From contig RKSK01000169.1 of assembly GCA_007570915.1 (NCBI GenBank), forward strand, positions 1-5,513: 5,513 nucleotides of DNA. The letters run 5' to 3'. The position numbers and the translations under genes are program-made. The stretch is from Cenarchaeum sp. (GTDB lineage: Archaea; Thermoproteota; Nitrososphaeria; Nitrososphaerales; Nitrosopumilaceae). The notes beneath the pieces were generated by a model. That model did no database searches. It saw nothing but the letters and a program-made list of their open reading frames with translations, and had not been told where the DNA came from. Shown here piece after piece: positions 1-5,497 of this stretch. Positions within the stretch are counted from its first letter, which is position 1. The number at the start of each line of letters is the position of its first letter.

Positions 1-1515
1 GAACGCGGAAAACAGTATTCCGGGGTTGCCCTCATCGTTTCTGCCTCCGGGGCTTTTCGTTCCACTGTATGGCGGGTTCATGATCACAACGTCGCACGAG
101 TGGTGTGGGGGCACTTTGTTTTCATGTGCGGTTCCCGTGCTTGTCGTTTTTATCAGTGAGCGGTCCAGCTTTTCTTCGGGCTTGATCCACTCTAGACTGC
201 CCACCAGGCCCCTTTTCCCGCCCTGCTTTACCGGATAGATCTGGGTGTTAAAAAAATTCTCTTCGGGGTACATGCCCGCAAGGGCAGACGCGGTGAGGTG
301 CGCGGCAATGGGCAGGACGTCCGCCCCGATTATGCACTTTCCCATCATGGCCTCGTGCAGCTTTGACATGGGTTTGTGCGAGTTTATTTCATAGCGCAGC
401 GCCATTGTCTTGTACGCCGAGAGGAGCAGTATTCCGGTGCCGCAGGCAAAGTCCGCTATTCGAAACTGGGTTAGCGCGTTTTTGCTTTTCCAGATGGCGT
501 CGTCCGTGGGGGGCAGTGCCGTGCTAGACAAGAGCATTGCGCATTCAGGCCTAGTGTAGTTTGCCGCAAGTTTTTTTCTTTCCGATATGGTCTCTTGAAA
601 TATCTCGCCGTACAGGTCTGACGCGCCCTGTAGCCGAAAGCTAAATATCCGCTCTGTTGCGTCAAACAGCAAGACCATGATGTCGTTGTGTGCCCGGCTG
701 CCAATTTTTTCCACGATCGCGACGGCGGTGTTGAATATCGGGTAGTAGTCCACGGACAGTATCTGCCTCCATGCGCTTAACAGCCTTCCGGCGTCTACGG
801 AATTGCCGCCCTTGGTGCTGGTTAGCTCATACCTGGTGGGCTGCCCGGCCGCATGGGCGGCCCTGTCATGAAAAAGCGCGGCGTTCATGAGTGTAAACGA
901 GGCCATCAGCCACGTTTGCCCGTCAGCCGGCTGCATTAGAATTTGTGAGATTTGTTTTTGAACCAGCTTGTTCAGGCCGTTAATTATCTCCGCGCTGCCT
1001 GACACCGCGTCCATGAAAATCTGGACTCCGCGATCAACGTCCCTGGACATTATCATGCTTGAGTGGATGGCGGCGACCAAGTCTGCGCAGCCGCCCACAA
1101 GGAAGCCAGAGCGCGGGAACGCCTTAAAGTGCTCAGACCCGACGCCAGTGTAGATTTGATAATTCAGGTCCCTGCTTGCCTGTAGCGCCGACCGCAGGGG
1201 CTTTCCGGTGAGTTTAGTGTAACGCGCCGGAATTTTTATCCCGGTTACAGTCGACACGGTGTGGCCTGCCTGCGTTTTCTCCCCCAACTTGTCCATAATG
1301 TCAGCAGCAAGCGTGTTGGCGGGCTCGATTTCTGTCTCGATTATTACCGGAGACAGCCCGCTTTCAAGTATCAGTATGTCGGGTTGCTTTTTTCTAGTCA
1401 CCCCGCGATACTTTTCTCCCTTGACTTCCCAGTTAGCGCGCATGCCAGACAGCACCTCCCCAATCGCGATGTTTGTTTCTCGTTCGCCAGTTTCGCCCGT
1501 TTTTTTGCTTTTCAT
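1..1515 (-). CDS. N6-adenine DNA methyltransferase with nuclease-like N-terminal domain, partial (C-terminus beyond window)
   Basis: Likely transfers a methyl group from S-adenosylmethionine to adenine N6 in a specific DNA site, as the modification part of a restriction-modification or related defence system. The frame is open from the ATG at 1515 to the window edge (505 codons, no stop). Seen: a motif X-like segment AANYTRPECAMLL (residues 317-329), SAM-binding motif I ADFACGTGILL (354-364), a motif II/III-like region GADVLPIAAHLTASALA (397-413), and catalytic motif IV NPPY (480-483, in DVVIMNPPYSG). This order fits the gamma class (HsdM, type IIG, PglX-like). The target-recognition region should follow past the edge. 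Some 350 residues precede motif I, more than the N-terminal domain of an ordinary HsdM. They include QPDILILES (44-52) followed by VIIETEIEPA (57-66), which resembles a PD-(D/E)xK core with Glu where Lys is usual. GC content is clearly lower than in the neighbouring operon. No Shine-Dalgarno is visible. Upstream in-frame GTG codons (1524, 1641) are possible alternative starts. Methyltransferase identity is firm; system type is not. Confidence 0.92.
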   Translation of the reverse strand, partial: MKSKKTGETGERETNIAIGEVLSGMRANWEVKGEKYRGVTRKKQPDILILESGLSPVIIETEIEPANTLAADIMDKLGEKTQAGHTVSTVTGIKIPARYTKLTGKPLRSALQASRDLNYQIYTGVGSEHFKAFPRSGFLVGGCADLVAAIHSSMIMSRDVDRGVQIFMDAVSGSAEIINGLNKLVQKQISQILMQPADGQTWLMASFTLMNAALFHDRAAHAAGQPTRYELTSTKGGNSVDAGRLLSAWRQILSVDYYPIFNTAVAIVEKIGSRAHNDIMVLLFDATERIFSFRLQGASDLYGEIFQETISERKKLAANYTRPECAMLLSSTALPPTDDAIWKSKNALTQFRIADFACGTGILLLSAYKTMALRYEINSHKPMSKLHEAMMGKCIIGADVLPIAAHLTASALAGMYPEENFFNTQIYPVKQGGKRGLVGSLEWIKPEEKLDRSLIKTTSTGTAHENKVPPHHSCDVVIMNPPYSGTKSPGGRNDEGNPGILFSAF

Positions 1516-1661
1516 GCACAGCACCCGAGTTTTGCCGTGGTGCCAATATGCACAGTGGGCTGCCGTGCGCTTGCGCCGCCTCGGGCAAACGCCTGTGCAA
1601 GCTGTGGCGCGTGTGCTGGCAAGCCGCCTGTTGGGGCGCACGGAGTGCTCAACGGGCCCAT
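1512..1661 (-). CDS. Possible 49-aa small ORF overlapping the methyltransferase start
   Basis: An ATG-initiated frame of 49 codons starts at 1661 (MGPLSTPCAP at the N-terminus, TTAKLGCCA at the C-terminus). It stops with TGA at 1514-1512, sharing ATGA with the methyltransferase start. Four-base overlaps of this kind are common between co-translated archaeal genes, and that is the only positive evidence. The peptide is rich in Ala, Gly, Pro and Thr, has no recognisable motif, membrane segment or hydrophobic core, and no ribosome-binding site is obvious. It could be a translated leader, a short regulator or a chance frame in GC-rich DNA. I do not recognise it. Confidence 0.2.
   Translation of the reverse strand: MGPLSTPCAPTGGLPAHAPQLAQAFARGGASARQPTVHIGTTAKLGCCA
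1543..1551 (-). promoter_or_regulatory. Weak TATA-like element upstream of the methyltransferase
   Basis: The minus strand reads GCATATTGG here, centred about 32 bases before the ATG at 1515. Archaeal TATA boxes sit about 26 bases before the transcription start, which would give a leader of only a few bases, as is common in archaea. The match to TTTATA-type consensus is poor and no clear BRE purine tract precedes it. A second AT-rich stretch, CTAAAA on the minus strand at about 1692-1697, is an alternative that would leave a long leader and include the small ORF. Confidence 0.22.
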
Positions 1662-1739
1662 TTCAAGCCCACTCGCTATCAGTCTTGCGCCGTTTTAGGG
1701 CGCCTGCGTCCCGGAATTTGGCAGCGTTGGGCGGCCTGG

Positions 1740-1757
1740 GCGAAAATCCGGTTTCGC
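1740..1757 (-). other. Short hairpin (GCGAAA / TTTCGC)
   Basis: Six perfectly complementary bases (1740-1745 with 1752-1757) flank a six-base loop. On the minus strand a short TTTT run lies in the second half. It lies about 60 bases past the thiolase stop, so it may be part of a 3' end or processing signal. Archaeal termination depends mainly on T-runs and less on hairpins, so the role is uncertain. Confidence 0.3.
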
Positions 1758-1772
1758 GGCCAGAGTGGCGGC

Positions 1773-1790
1773 CCCCTGGCGTGCCAGGGG
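1773..1790 (-). terminator. Candidate hairpin terminator after the thiolase gene
   Basis: A perfect seven-base stem (CCCCTGG with CCAGGGG) encloses a four-base loop, 26 bases downstream of the thiolase TAG at 1817-1819 and at the end of the five-gene unit. It is GC-rich and has no immediate T-run, although a TTTT run follows about 25 bases further on the minus strand inside the next hairpin. Position favours a transcript-end or RNA-stability element. Hairpins of this size are not rare in DNA this GC-rich. Confidence 0.33.
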
Positions 1791-1816
1791 CGCGCTGCCG
1801 GGCCCCGGCGCCGCGC

Positions 1817-2929
1817 CTAGGAGCGCATCACAATCACCGTCGAGGACGTCGCGGCGGCGGCCATGTTGTGGACGAGGCCCGTGCGCGCCGAGTCCGCCTG
1901 CCTTGCCCCCGCCTGCCCCCAGAGCTGGCGCGCGACCTCGGCGGCCTGCGCTACCCCCGTGGCCCCCAGCGCGTGGCCGGACCCGAGTATGCCCCCGCGC
2001 GGGTTTAGCGCCCTGCTGCCCGTGGAGTGCAGGCCGCGTATCATCGCGGCGCCGCGCCCGCGCGGGGCCAGGCCGACTGCCTCGGCGGCCATCGCCTCGC
2101 AGACGGCAAAGGCGTCATGGACCTCGGCGACGTCAATGTCAGACGCCTCGGCGCGCGCCATGCGCAGCGCGTCGCCCGCGGCGGCCTCGGCAGAGGCGAG
2201 GCGCGACATGGACCTGTTCGTCGAGAGGCTTGCGCCGAGCGTGCGCTGGCCCACGCCGCGCACCCACGCCGGCGACTCGCAGAGGCGGCGCGCGGCGCGC
2301 TCGGAGGCGACGATGACCGCGGCGGCCCCCGTGCAGGCCCTCGAGCACTCCAATAGGCGCAGGCTTGGCGCGACCTCGCGCGAGGACATCACGTCCTCGG
2401 CGGTCCAGGCGCCGTGCTCGTACGCGTCGGGGTTTGCCTGCGCGTTTTGGTGCGCGCGCGCGGCGACGGCGGCCATGTCCTCGGGCGCCGCGCCGTGCTC
2501 TCGCATGTACGCAGTCGCAAAGCGCGAGGCCCACATGACCGGCCTCCTGTCCGCGCCGCGCGAGGCGTCCCACCCGAAGACGCGCCCCGGCCCGTCGTGC
2601 GCGTCGGCGCCGGCGACGAGGGCCACGTCGGCGAGGCCGGCCGTGACGTGCGCCCATGCCGTGACGATCGCGCCGGCGCCCGAGGCGCACAGGCACTCGA
2701 CCCGCTGCGCGGCGCCTGCCCGCGCGCCGACGCGCTCGGCGAGGATGGCCCCCATGTACCCGTCGCCGGCGTTCGATGAGACCATGACGGCCCCGATCTC
2801 GCCGGGGTCAAGGCCGCGCGCCGAGGAGACGGCCCTGGCCGACGCCTCGCGCAGCAGGTCCTCGAGCGGCGCGCCGGCCCCGGCCTCAAAGCGGACCGTG
2901 CCCGCCCCGACGATCGCCGCGCGGGCCAC
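1817..2929 (-). CDS. SCP2-type thiolase (acetyl-CoA acetyltransferase-like)
   Basis: A 370-residue thiolase, slightly shorter than the usual 385-395, that should condense or cleave acyl-CoA thioesters in the cytoplasm. Seen: the nucleophile region RVECLCASGAGAI with Cys81 as likely acyl-accepting residue; EVHDAFAVCEAM with His271; NPRGG (309-313) followed by GSGHALGATG (316-325) with catalytic His319; and VHN (353-355) near the C-terminus. This order, and VHN in place of the classical CxGG, fits the archaeal/SCP2-like class, not bacterial FadA. In family members known to me VHN is usually followed by a Gly-rich turn; here it is MAAAATSS. Archaeal acetoacetyl-CoA thiolases often act with a DUF35 protein and HMG-CoA synthase, but neither is in this window. 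Possible roles are the 3-hydroxypropionate/4-hydroxybutyrate carbon cycle, mevalonate synthesis or lipid turnover. The start is GTG at 2929, directly after the preceding gene's TGA, so translation is probably coupled. It is the last gene of the unit. Confidence 0.9.
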   Translation of the reverse strand: MARAAIVGAGTVRFEAGAGAPLEDLLREASARAVSSARGLDPGEIGAVMVSSNAGDGYMGAILAERVGARAGAAQRVECLCASGAGAIVTAWAHVTAGLADVALVAGADAHDGPGRVFGWDASRGADRRPVMWASRFATAYMREHGAAPEDMAAVAARAHQNAQANPDAYEHGAWTAEDVMSSREVAPSLRLLECSRACTGAAAVIVASERAARRLCESPAWVRGVGQRTLGASLSTNRSMSRLASAEAAAGDALRMARAEASDIDVAEVHDAFAVCEAMAAEAVGLAPRGRGAAMIRGLHSTGSRALNPRGGILGSGHALGATGVAQAAEVARQLWGQAGARQADSARTGLVHNMAAAATSSTVIVMRS

Positions 2930-3901
2930 TCACTCGCCCCCGATGACCTCGGCGAGGAGCCCAAAGGAGGACGCCGCGTCGCCGACGGGGTTGAACTGGA
3001 GTATCGGGTGCGTCACGCCGGCGTCCACAAACCTGCCCAGCTGCCGCCGGCACGCCTCCGGCGCGCCGAATATGGCAAGCTCGCGCGCCATGGCGTCAGG
3101 CACCAGCCCCGGCTGGCGCGCCTCGCCGGTCCGGCGGTGGGCGTCGAGTATGGCCCCCGCCTCGCGCGCGTACCCGTTGCGCGCGAGAAACCCCCTGTAC
3201 GCGCTGCCGACTGCGACATAGAAGGATATTGTCGACTTTGCCCTCGCCAGCGCGGCCTCCTCGTCATGCGAGACGGCCGTGACTATCTGCATCGCGACGT
3301 CAAGGGAGGCGTTCTTGCTGCGCAGGCGCGCCGACGCGCCGCGGACCTCGCGCAGCGGGCGCAGGTAGAGTATGGCGCCGTCGGCGACCTCGGCGGCCAG
3401 CGAGACCATCGCCGGCCCGACGGCCGCAAGGTAGACGGGGATGCGCTCGCGCGCGGGGCGCGCGAGGAGCCTAAACCCCGAGAGCTTAAAGTGCCTCCCG
3501 CGGTGCTCTATGCGCGCCCCCGAGCACGCCAGGCGCACGACCTCGACGTACTCGCGCACGCGCGAGAGCGGCGAGTCGCGGGCCATGCCGTGGAGGCCCT
3601 GCACGATTGGCCCGCTGCTGGCCCCGAGCCCGAGTATGAGGCGGCCCCCGCTGAGCGTGTCGGCCGTCACTGCCCCCATCGCGACGAGGGCCGGCGAGCG
3701 CGAGTAGACGTTGACTATAGACGAGCCGATGCGCGGCGCGCGCGTGGCCTGCGAGACGGCCCCCAGCATCGCAAAGCACTCCATGCCCCACGTCTCGGGT
3801 ATCCATACCGTGTCCGCGCCGGCGTCCTCGGCGGCCCGCGCGCACGAGACGACCTCGCCGACGGTGAGGAGCGAGCCCAGGCTGCACGAGACGCCCGCCA
3901 T
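2930..3901 (-). CDS. Luciferase-like (LLM) oxidoreductase, probably F420-dependent, Mer-like
   Basis: A 323-residue TIM-barrel oxidoreductase of the bacterial-luciferase-like superfamily, the normal size for the F420-dependent methylene-tetrahydromethanopterin reductase (Mer) group. Seen: an N-terminal AEDAGADTVWIPE strand-helix segment (24-36), the core motif TADTLSGGRLILGLGASSG (79-97), IPVYLAAVGP (154-163) followed by AAEVADGAILY (169-179), and a C-terminal FGAPEACRRQLGRFVDAGVT segment (278-297) typical of the family. The cofactor is probably F420, though FMN cannot be excluded. The substrate cannot be read from sequence: true Mer is only one of many members, and this could act on another carbonyl or alkene. 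The ATG at 3901 follows the upstream gene's TAG after 3 bases, and its own TGA abuts the thiolase GTG. That tight pairing with a thiolase hints at a shared CoA-ester or lipid pathway, which is inference only. Confidence 0.88.
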   Translation of the reverse strand: MAGVSCSLGSLLTVGEVVSCARAAEDAGADTVWIPETWGMECFAMLGAVSQATRAPRIGSSIVNVYSRSPALVAMGAVTADTLSGGRLILGLGASSGPIVQGLHGMARDSPLSRVREYVEVVRLACSGARIEHRGRHFKLSGFRLLARPARERIPVYLAAVGPAMVSLAAEVADGAILYLRPLREVRGASARLRSKNASLDVAMQIVTAVSHDEEAALARAKSTISFYVAVGSAYRGFLARNGYAREAGAILDAHRRTGEARQPGLVPDAMARELAIFGAPEACRRQLGRFVDAGVTHPILQFNPVGDAASSFGLLAEVIGGE

Positions 3902-3904
3902 GCC

Positions 3905-4615
3905 CTACGCCCCCCGCGCGCGCGGCGCGCGCATGATCTCGCGCACGCGCGCGGCGCACTCGTAGAGGTCGCGGTGCGAGTCTATCGAGTGCCACCTCGC
4001 GCGCGCAAACCGCGCCACGCGCAGCCTGCCGCGCGCGGCCATGCGCGCGAACGCCGTCCTCTCGGCGTCGCCCCTCCTCGGCATCGCGCGCAGCGCCGCG
4101 CGCGAGAGGTGGTATATGCCGGCGTTCATCCACATCCCCGGCACCTCGCCCTTTTCGCGAAACGCCGAGACGGTTCCCCCGTCGGCCTCGAGCACGCCGT
4201 ACTGCGTGCGGAGCGGCACGGCGGCCACGGTGTCCGGCTCCCTGGCCACCTCTCCGAGCCCAATGTCAGTTATCACGTCGCCGTTAACCACGATCGCCGA
4301 GTCCCCGCGGACCAGCGGCTCGGCCCTCCTCATCGCGCCCCCCGTGCCCAGCGGCGAGGCCTCCTCGGAGACGACGACCGTGCGGCCCATGCCGCGCGCG
4401 CGCACATAGTTCTCTATCTGGTCGGCCCTGTACCCCGTGCACACGACAATCCTGCGCACGCCGTGCCGCCTCAGGTACCCGACCTGCCACTCGAGTATGG
4501 GCACGTTTGCGAGCGGGACGAGGGGCTTGGGGAGGTAGTCCGTTATGGGCCGCAGGCGCTCGCCCCTGCCGCCGGCGAGTATCATCGCGTCCATGCGCGC
4601 GGCGCGCCCCCTCAT
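3905..4615 (-). CDS. Sugar-phosphate nucleotidyltransferase (GT-A-fold NTP transferase)
   Basis: Likely joins a nucleoside triphosphate and a sugar 1-phosphate to make an NDP-sugar for glycosylation or surface polysaccharide. The protein has 236 residues from the ATG at 4615, similar to short mannose-1-phosphate guanylyltransferase or HddC-like enzymes and without the C-terminal left-handed helix domain of longer relatives. Seen: signature MILAGGRGERLRP (11-23) with PKP (29-31), nucleotide-site PLGTGGA (88-94), metal-binding VVNGDVITD (109-117, Asp113), MNAGIY (163-168) and a closing WHSIDSHRDLYECA segment (208-221). The base and sugar used cannot be determined from this. The ATG at 4615 overlaps the DedA-like gene's TGA as ATGA, suggesting translational coupling. 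The ATG at 4594 (protein beginning MDAMILAGG) matches the family's usual N-terminus better and is an equally reasonable start. The frame stays open upstream through the DedA gene, but that extension is a shadow frame. Confidence 0.9.
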   Translation of the reverse strand: MRGRAARMDAMILAGGRGERLRPITDYLPKPLVPLANVPILEWQVGYLRRHGVRRIVVCTGYRADQIENYVRARGMGRTVVVSEEASPLGTGGAMRRAEPLVRGDSAIVVNGDVITDIGLGEVAREPDTVAAVPLRTQYGVLEADGGTVSAFREKGEVPGMWMNAGIYHLSRAALRAMPRRGDAERTAFARMAARGRLRVARFARARWHSIDSHRDLYECAARVREIMRAPRARGA

Positions 4616-5142
4616 GCGCCAACGCCGCCCAGGGCCGCGCCAAGATAGTACCCCGCCATTATGAGGGCCGTGCACCACGCCACCGAGCCGGCAAACGTGT
4701 ACGCCGCAAACACCGCGGCGCGCATGCGGAGGAGGCCCGCCGGAATCGAGACGAGCTCGCGAAACACGGGAACCATCCTCCCGAGCAGGACCGCCTTGTG
4801 GCCGTGGCGCCCAAACCACACCTCGGCGCGCTCGAGGCGCCCCTCGCCCACCCTGGCGCGCCGCAGGTAGCGCAGCATCGCCGCGCGGCCCAGGCGCCTC
4901 GAGGCCGCATAGAGGGCCATCGCGCTGACCGTCGCGCCCGCGCCGCCGGGCACGCCGAGGGCCGCCGCGCCGGCCGGCCCCAGGCCCGCCTGCGAGGCGG
5001 CATAGCCGGCCGCCGGCAGGACGAGCAGCGTCGGGACCGGCGGGACCATCGTCTCGACTAGCGACGCCACAAAGACGCCGACTGCGAGGTTCTCCGAGAT
5101 TGCGCCGAGGAGCCACGCCGCGAGGGCGTCGACGGCCTCCAT
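4612..5142 (-). CDS. DedA/VTT-family membrane protein
   Basis: A 176-residue integral membrane protein of the DedA (SNARE-associated, VTT) family, a little shorter than the usual 190-220. DedA relatives are linked to phospholipid flipping, membrane homeostasis and proton-coupled transport; the archaeal role is unproven. Seen: an N-terminal hydrophobic segment with Glu30 followed by PPVP (34-37) and a hydrophobic GYAA region, matching the first conserved re-entrant element; a second hydrophobic stretch about 53-80; the hallmark G121-R122-x2-P125-x2-R128-x5-PAG (134-136); and a C-terminal hydrophobic region FAAYTFAGSVAW (145-156) continuing to MAGYYLG (162-168). Key acidic and arginine residues are all present, so it looks intact. 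It starts 10 bases after the membrane-protein gene upstream and overlaps the nucleotidyltransferase by 4 bases. There is no purine-rich ribosome-binding site in the short gap. Confidence 0.87.
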   Translation of the reverse strand: MEAVDALAAWLLGAISENLAVGVFVASLVETMVPPVPTLLVLPAAGYAASQAGLGPAGAAALGVPGGAGATVSAMALYAASRRLGRAAMLRYLRRARVGEGRLERAEVWFGRHGHKAVLLGRMVPVFRELVSIPAGLLRMRAAVFAAYTFAGSVAWCTALIMAGYYLGAALGGVGA

Positions 5143-5152
5143 CGGCGCGCCG
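5143..5152. repeat. 10-base perfect palindrome filling the intergenic gap
   Basis: The gap between the upstream gene's TGA and the DedA-like ATG is exactly CGGCGCGCCG, a perfect palindrome. It leaves no room for a Shine-Dalgarno sequence, so the DedA-like gene is probably translated by re-initiation. The self-complementarity may only reflect GC-rich composition. Confidence 0.5.
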
Positions 5153-5497
5153 TCACCGGCGCGGGCGCGCCACGCGGTGGAGCCCGAGCGCTATGACTAT
5201 GGCGCCGGCGGCAAGCAGGGGCAGGTCTGACCCCGTGCCGGGCGACTCGGACATTGACATGACCACGGCGCCGCCGACCATTATGAGCGCGCCGGCGGCC
5301 GCTATCATGGCGCCCAGGCCGGCGGAGGCCTCGCGCCTGGACACCACATACGCGACTATGGGCAGTATGACGGACGGCCCGCCCAGGATGGACCCGCGCG
5401 CCCTGGCGTCAAGCGGCAAAAACCCCGAGTCGCCGCCCTGCGAGGCGGCAATGTCGGCGCCGTACACCGCAAGCAGTGCGATCGAGGCGCCGGCCAT
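5153..5497 (-). CDS. Small multi-pass membrane protein of unknown function (N-terminus may extend beyond window)
   Basis: I do not recognise a family. From the ATG at 5497 it has 114 residues. Seen: a hydrophobic N-terminal stretch (about 1-18) resembling a signal sequence or first membrane helix; a short polar segment containing GFLPLDARARGSILGGP (25-41); then hydrophobic segments at about 42-52, 59-82 and 91-108, ending in a basic tail RVARPRR. The Arg/Lys-rich loop SRRE (53-56) and the basic tail favour those ends being cytoplasmic. The frame stays open upstream to the window edge (codons read IAAYA before the Met), so the true start may lie outside and the first helix may be longer. It is the first gene seen in the compact minus-strand unit, 10 bases before the DedA-like gene. 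A membrane role alongside DedA is plausible but unproven. Coding is supported by its place in the unit and by hydrophobic periodicity. Confidence 0.65.
   Translation of the reverse strand: MAGASIALLAVYGADIAASQGGDSGFLPLDARARGSILGGPSVILPIVAYVVSRREASAGLGAMIAAAGALIMVGGAVVMSMSESPGTGSDLPLLAAGAIVIALGLHRVARPRR

Larger units (their letters stand above)
1516..1816. other. Intergenic region between thiolase operon end and methyltransferase start
   Basis: About 300 bases without a confident gene. I looked on both strands for tRNA T-arm patterns, box C/D motifs and tandem repeats and saw none. What it holds: two short hairpins on the operon side, a weak TATA-like element near the methyltransferase, the small ORF, and an 8-base inverted repeat (CCGTGCGC at 1563-1570 and GCGCACGG at 1636-1643) that could close a loop of 65 bases. 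The composition shift between the GC-rich operon and the lower-GC methyltransferase gene falls within it. Confidence 0.6.

Noticed and set aside
26..238. 70-codon plus-strand frame at the left edge
   Set aside because: It lies opposite the region encoding methyltransferase motif IV (NPPY), which is a far stronger signal.
251..257. Seven-base A run in the methyltransferase gene, considered as a frameshift or slippage site
   Set aside because: The frame runs through it intact as Asn-Phe-Phe-Asn and the conserved NPPY motif follows in the same frame, so nothing points to a shift.
1563..1643. 8-base inverted repeat with a 65-base loop, considered as a structured RNA or tRNA-like element
   Set aside because: No consistent internal stems, no T-arm or anticodon-arm pattern, and 8-base matches over this distance are not rare in GC-rich DNA.
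1259..2008. Plus-strand frame of 249 codons spanning the methyltransferase 5' end and the gap
   Set aside because: It crosses two unrelated minus-strand genes, changes character midway from lower-GC to Arg/Pro-rich, and shows no motif.
1863..3221. Plus-strand open frame of 452 codons opposite the thiolase
   Set aside because: Low-complexity Ala/Ser/Pro/Arg composition and no domain; the thiolase on the minus strand explains the region.
3008..4648. Long plus-strand open frame of 546 codons opposite the oxidoreductase and nucleotidyltransferase genes
   Set aside because: The translation is Arg/Ala/His-rich with no motif, and the minus strand carries clear family signatures. Long antisense frames are expected at about 70% GC.
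3905..5116. 403-codon version of the nucleotidyltransferase starting inside the DedA-like gene
   Set aside because: The first 160-odd residues are a shadow of the DedA-like gene in another frame. The family begins at the MILAGG motif, so a start at 4615 or 4594 is preferred.
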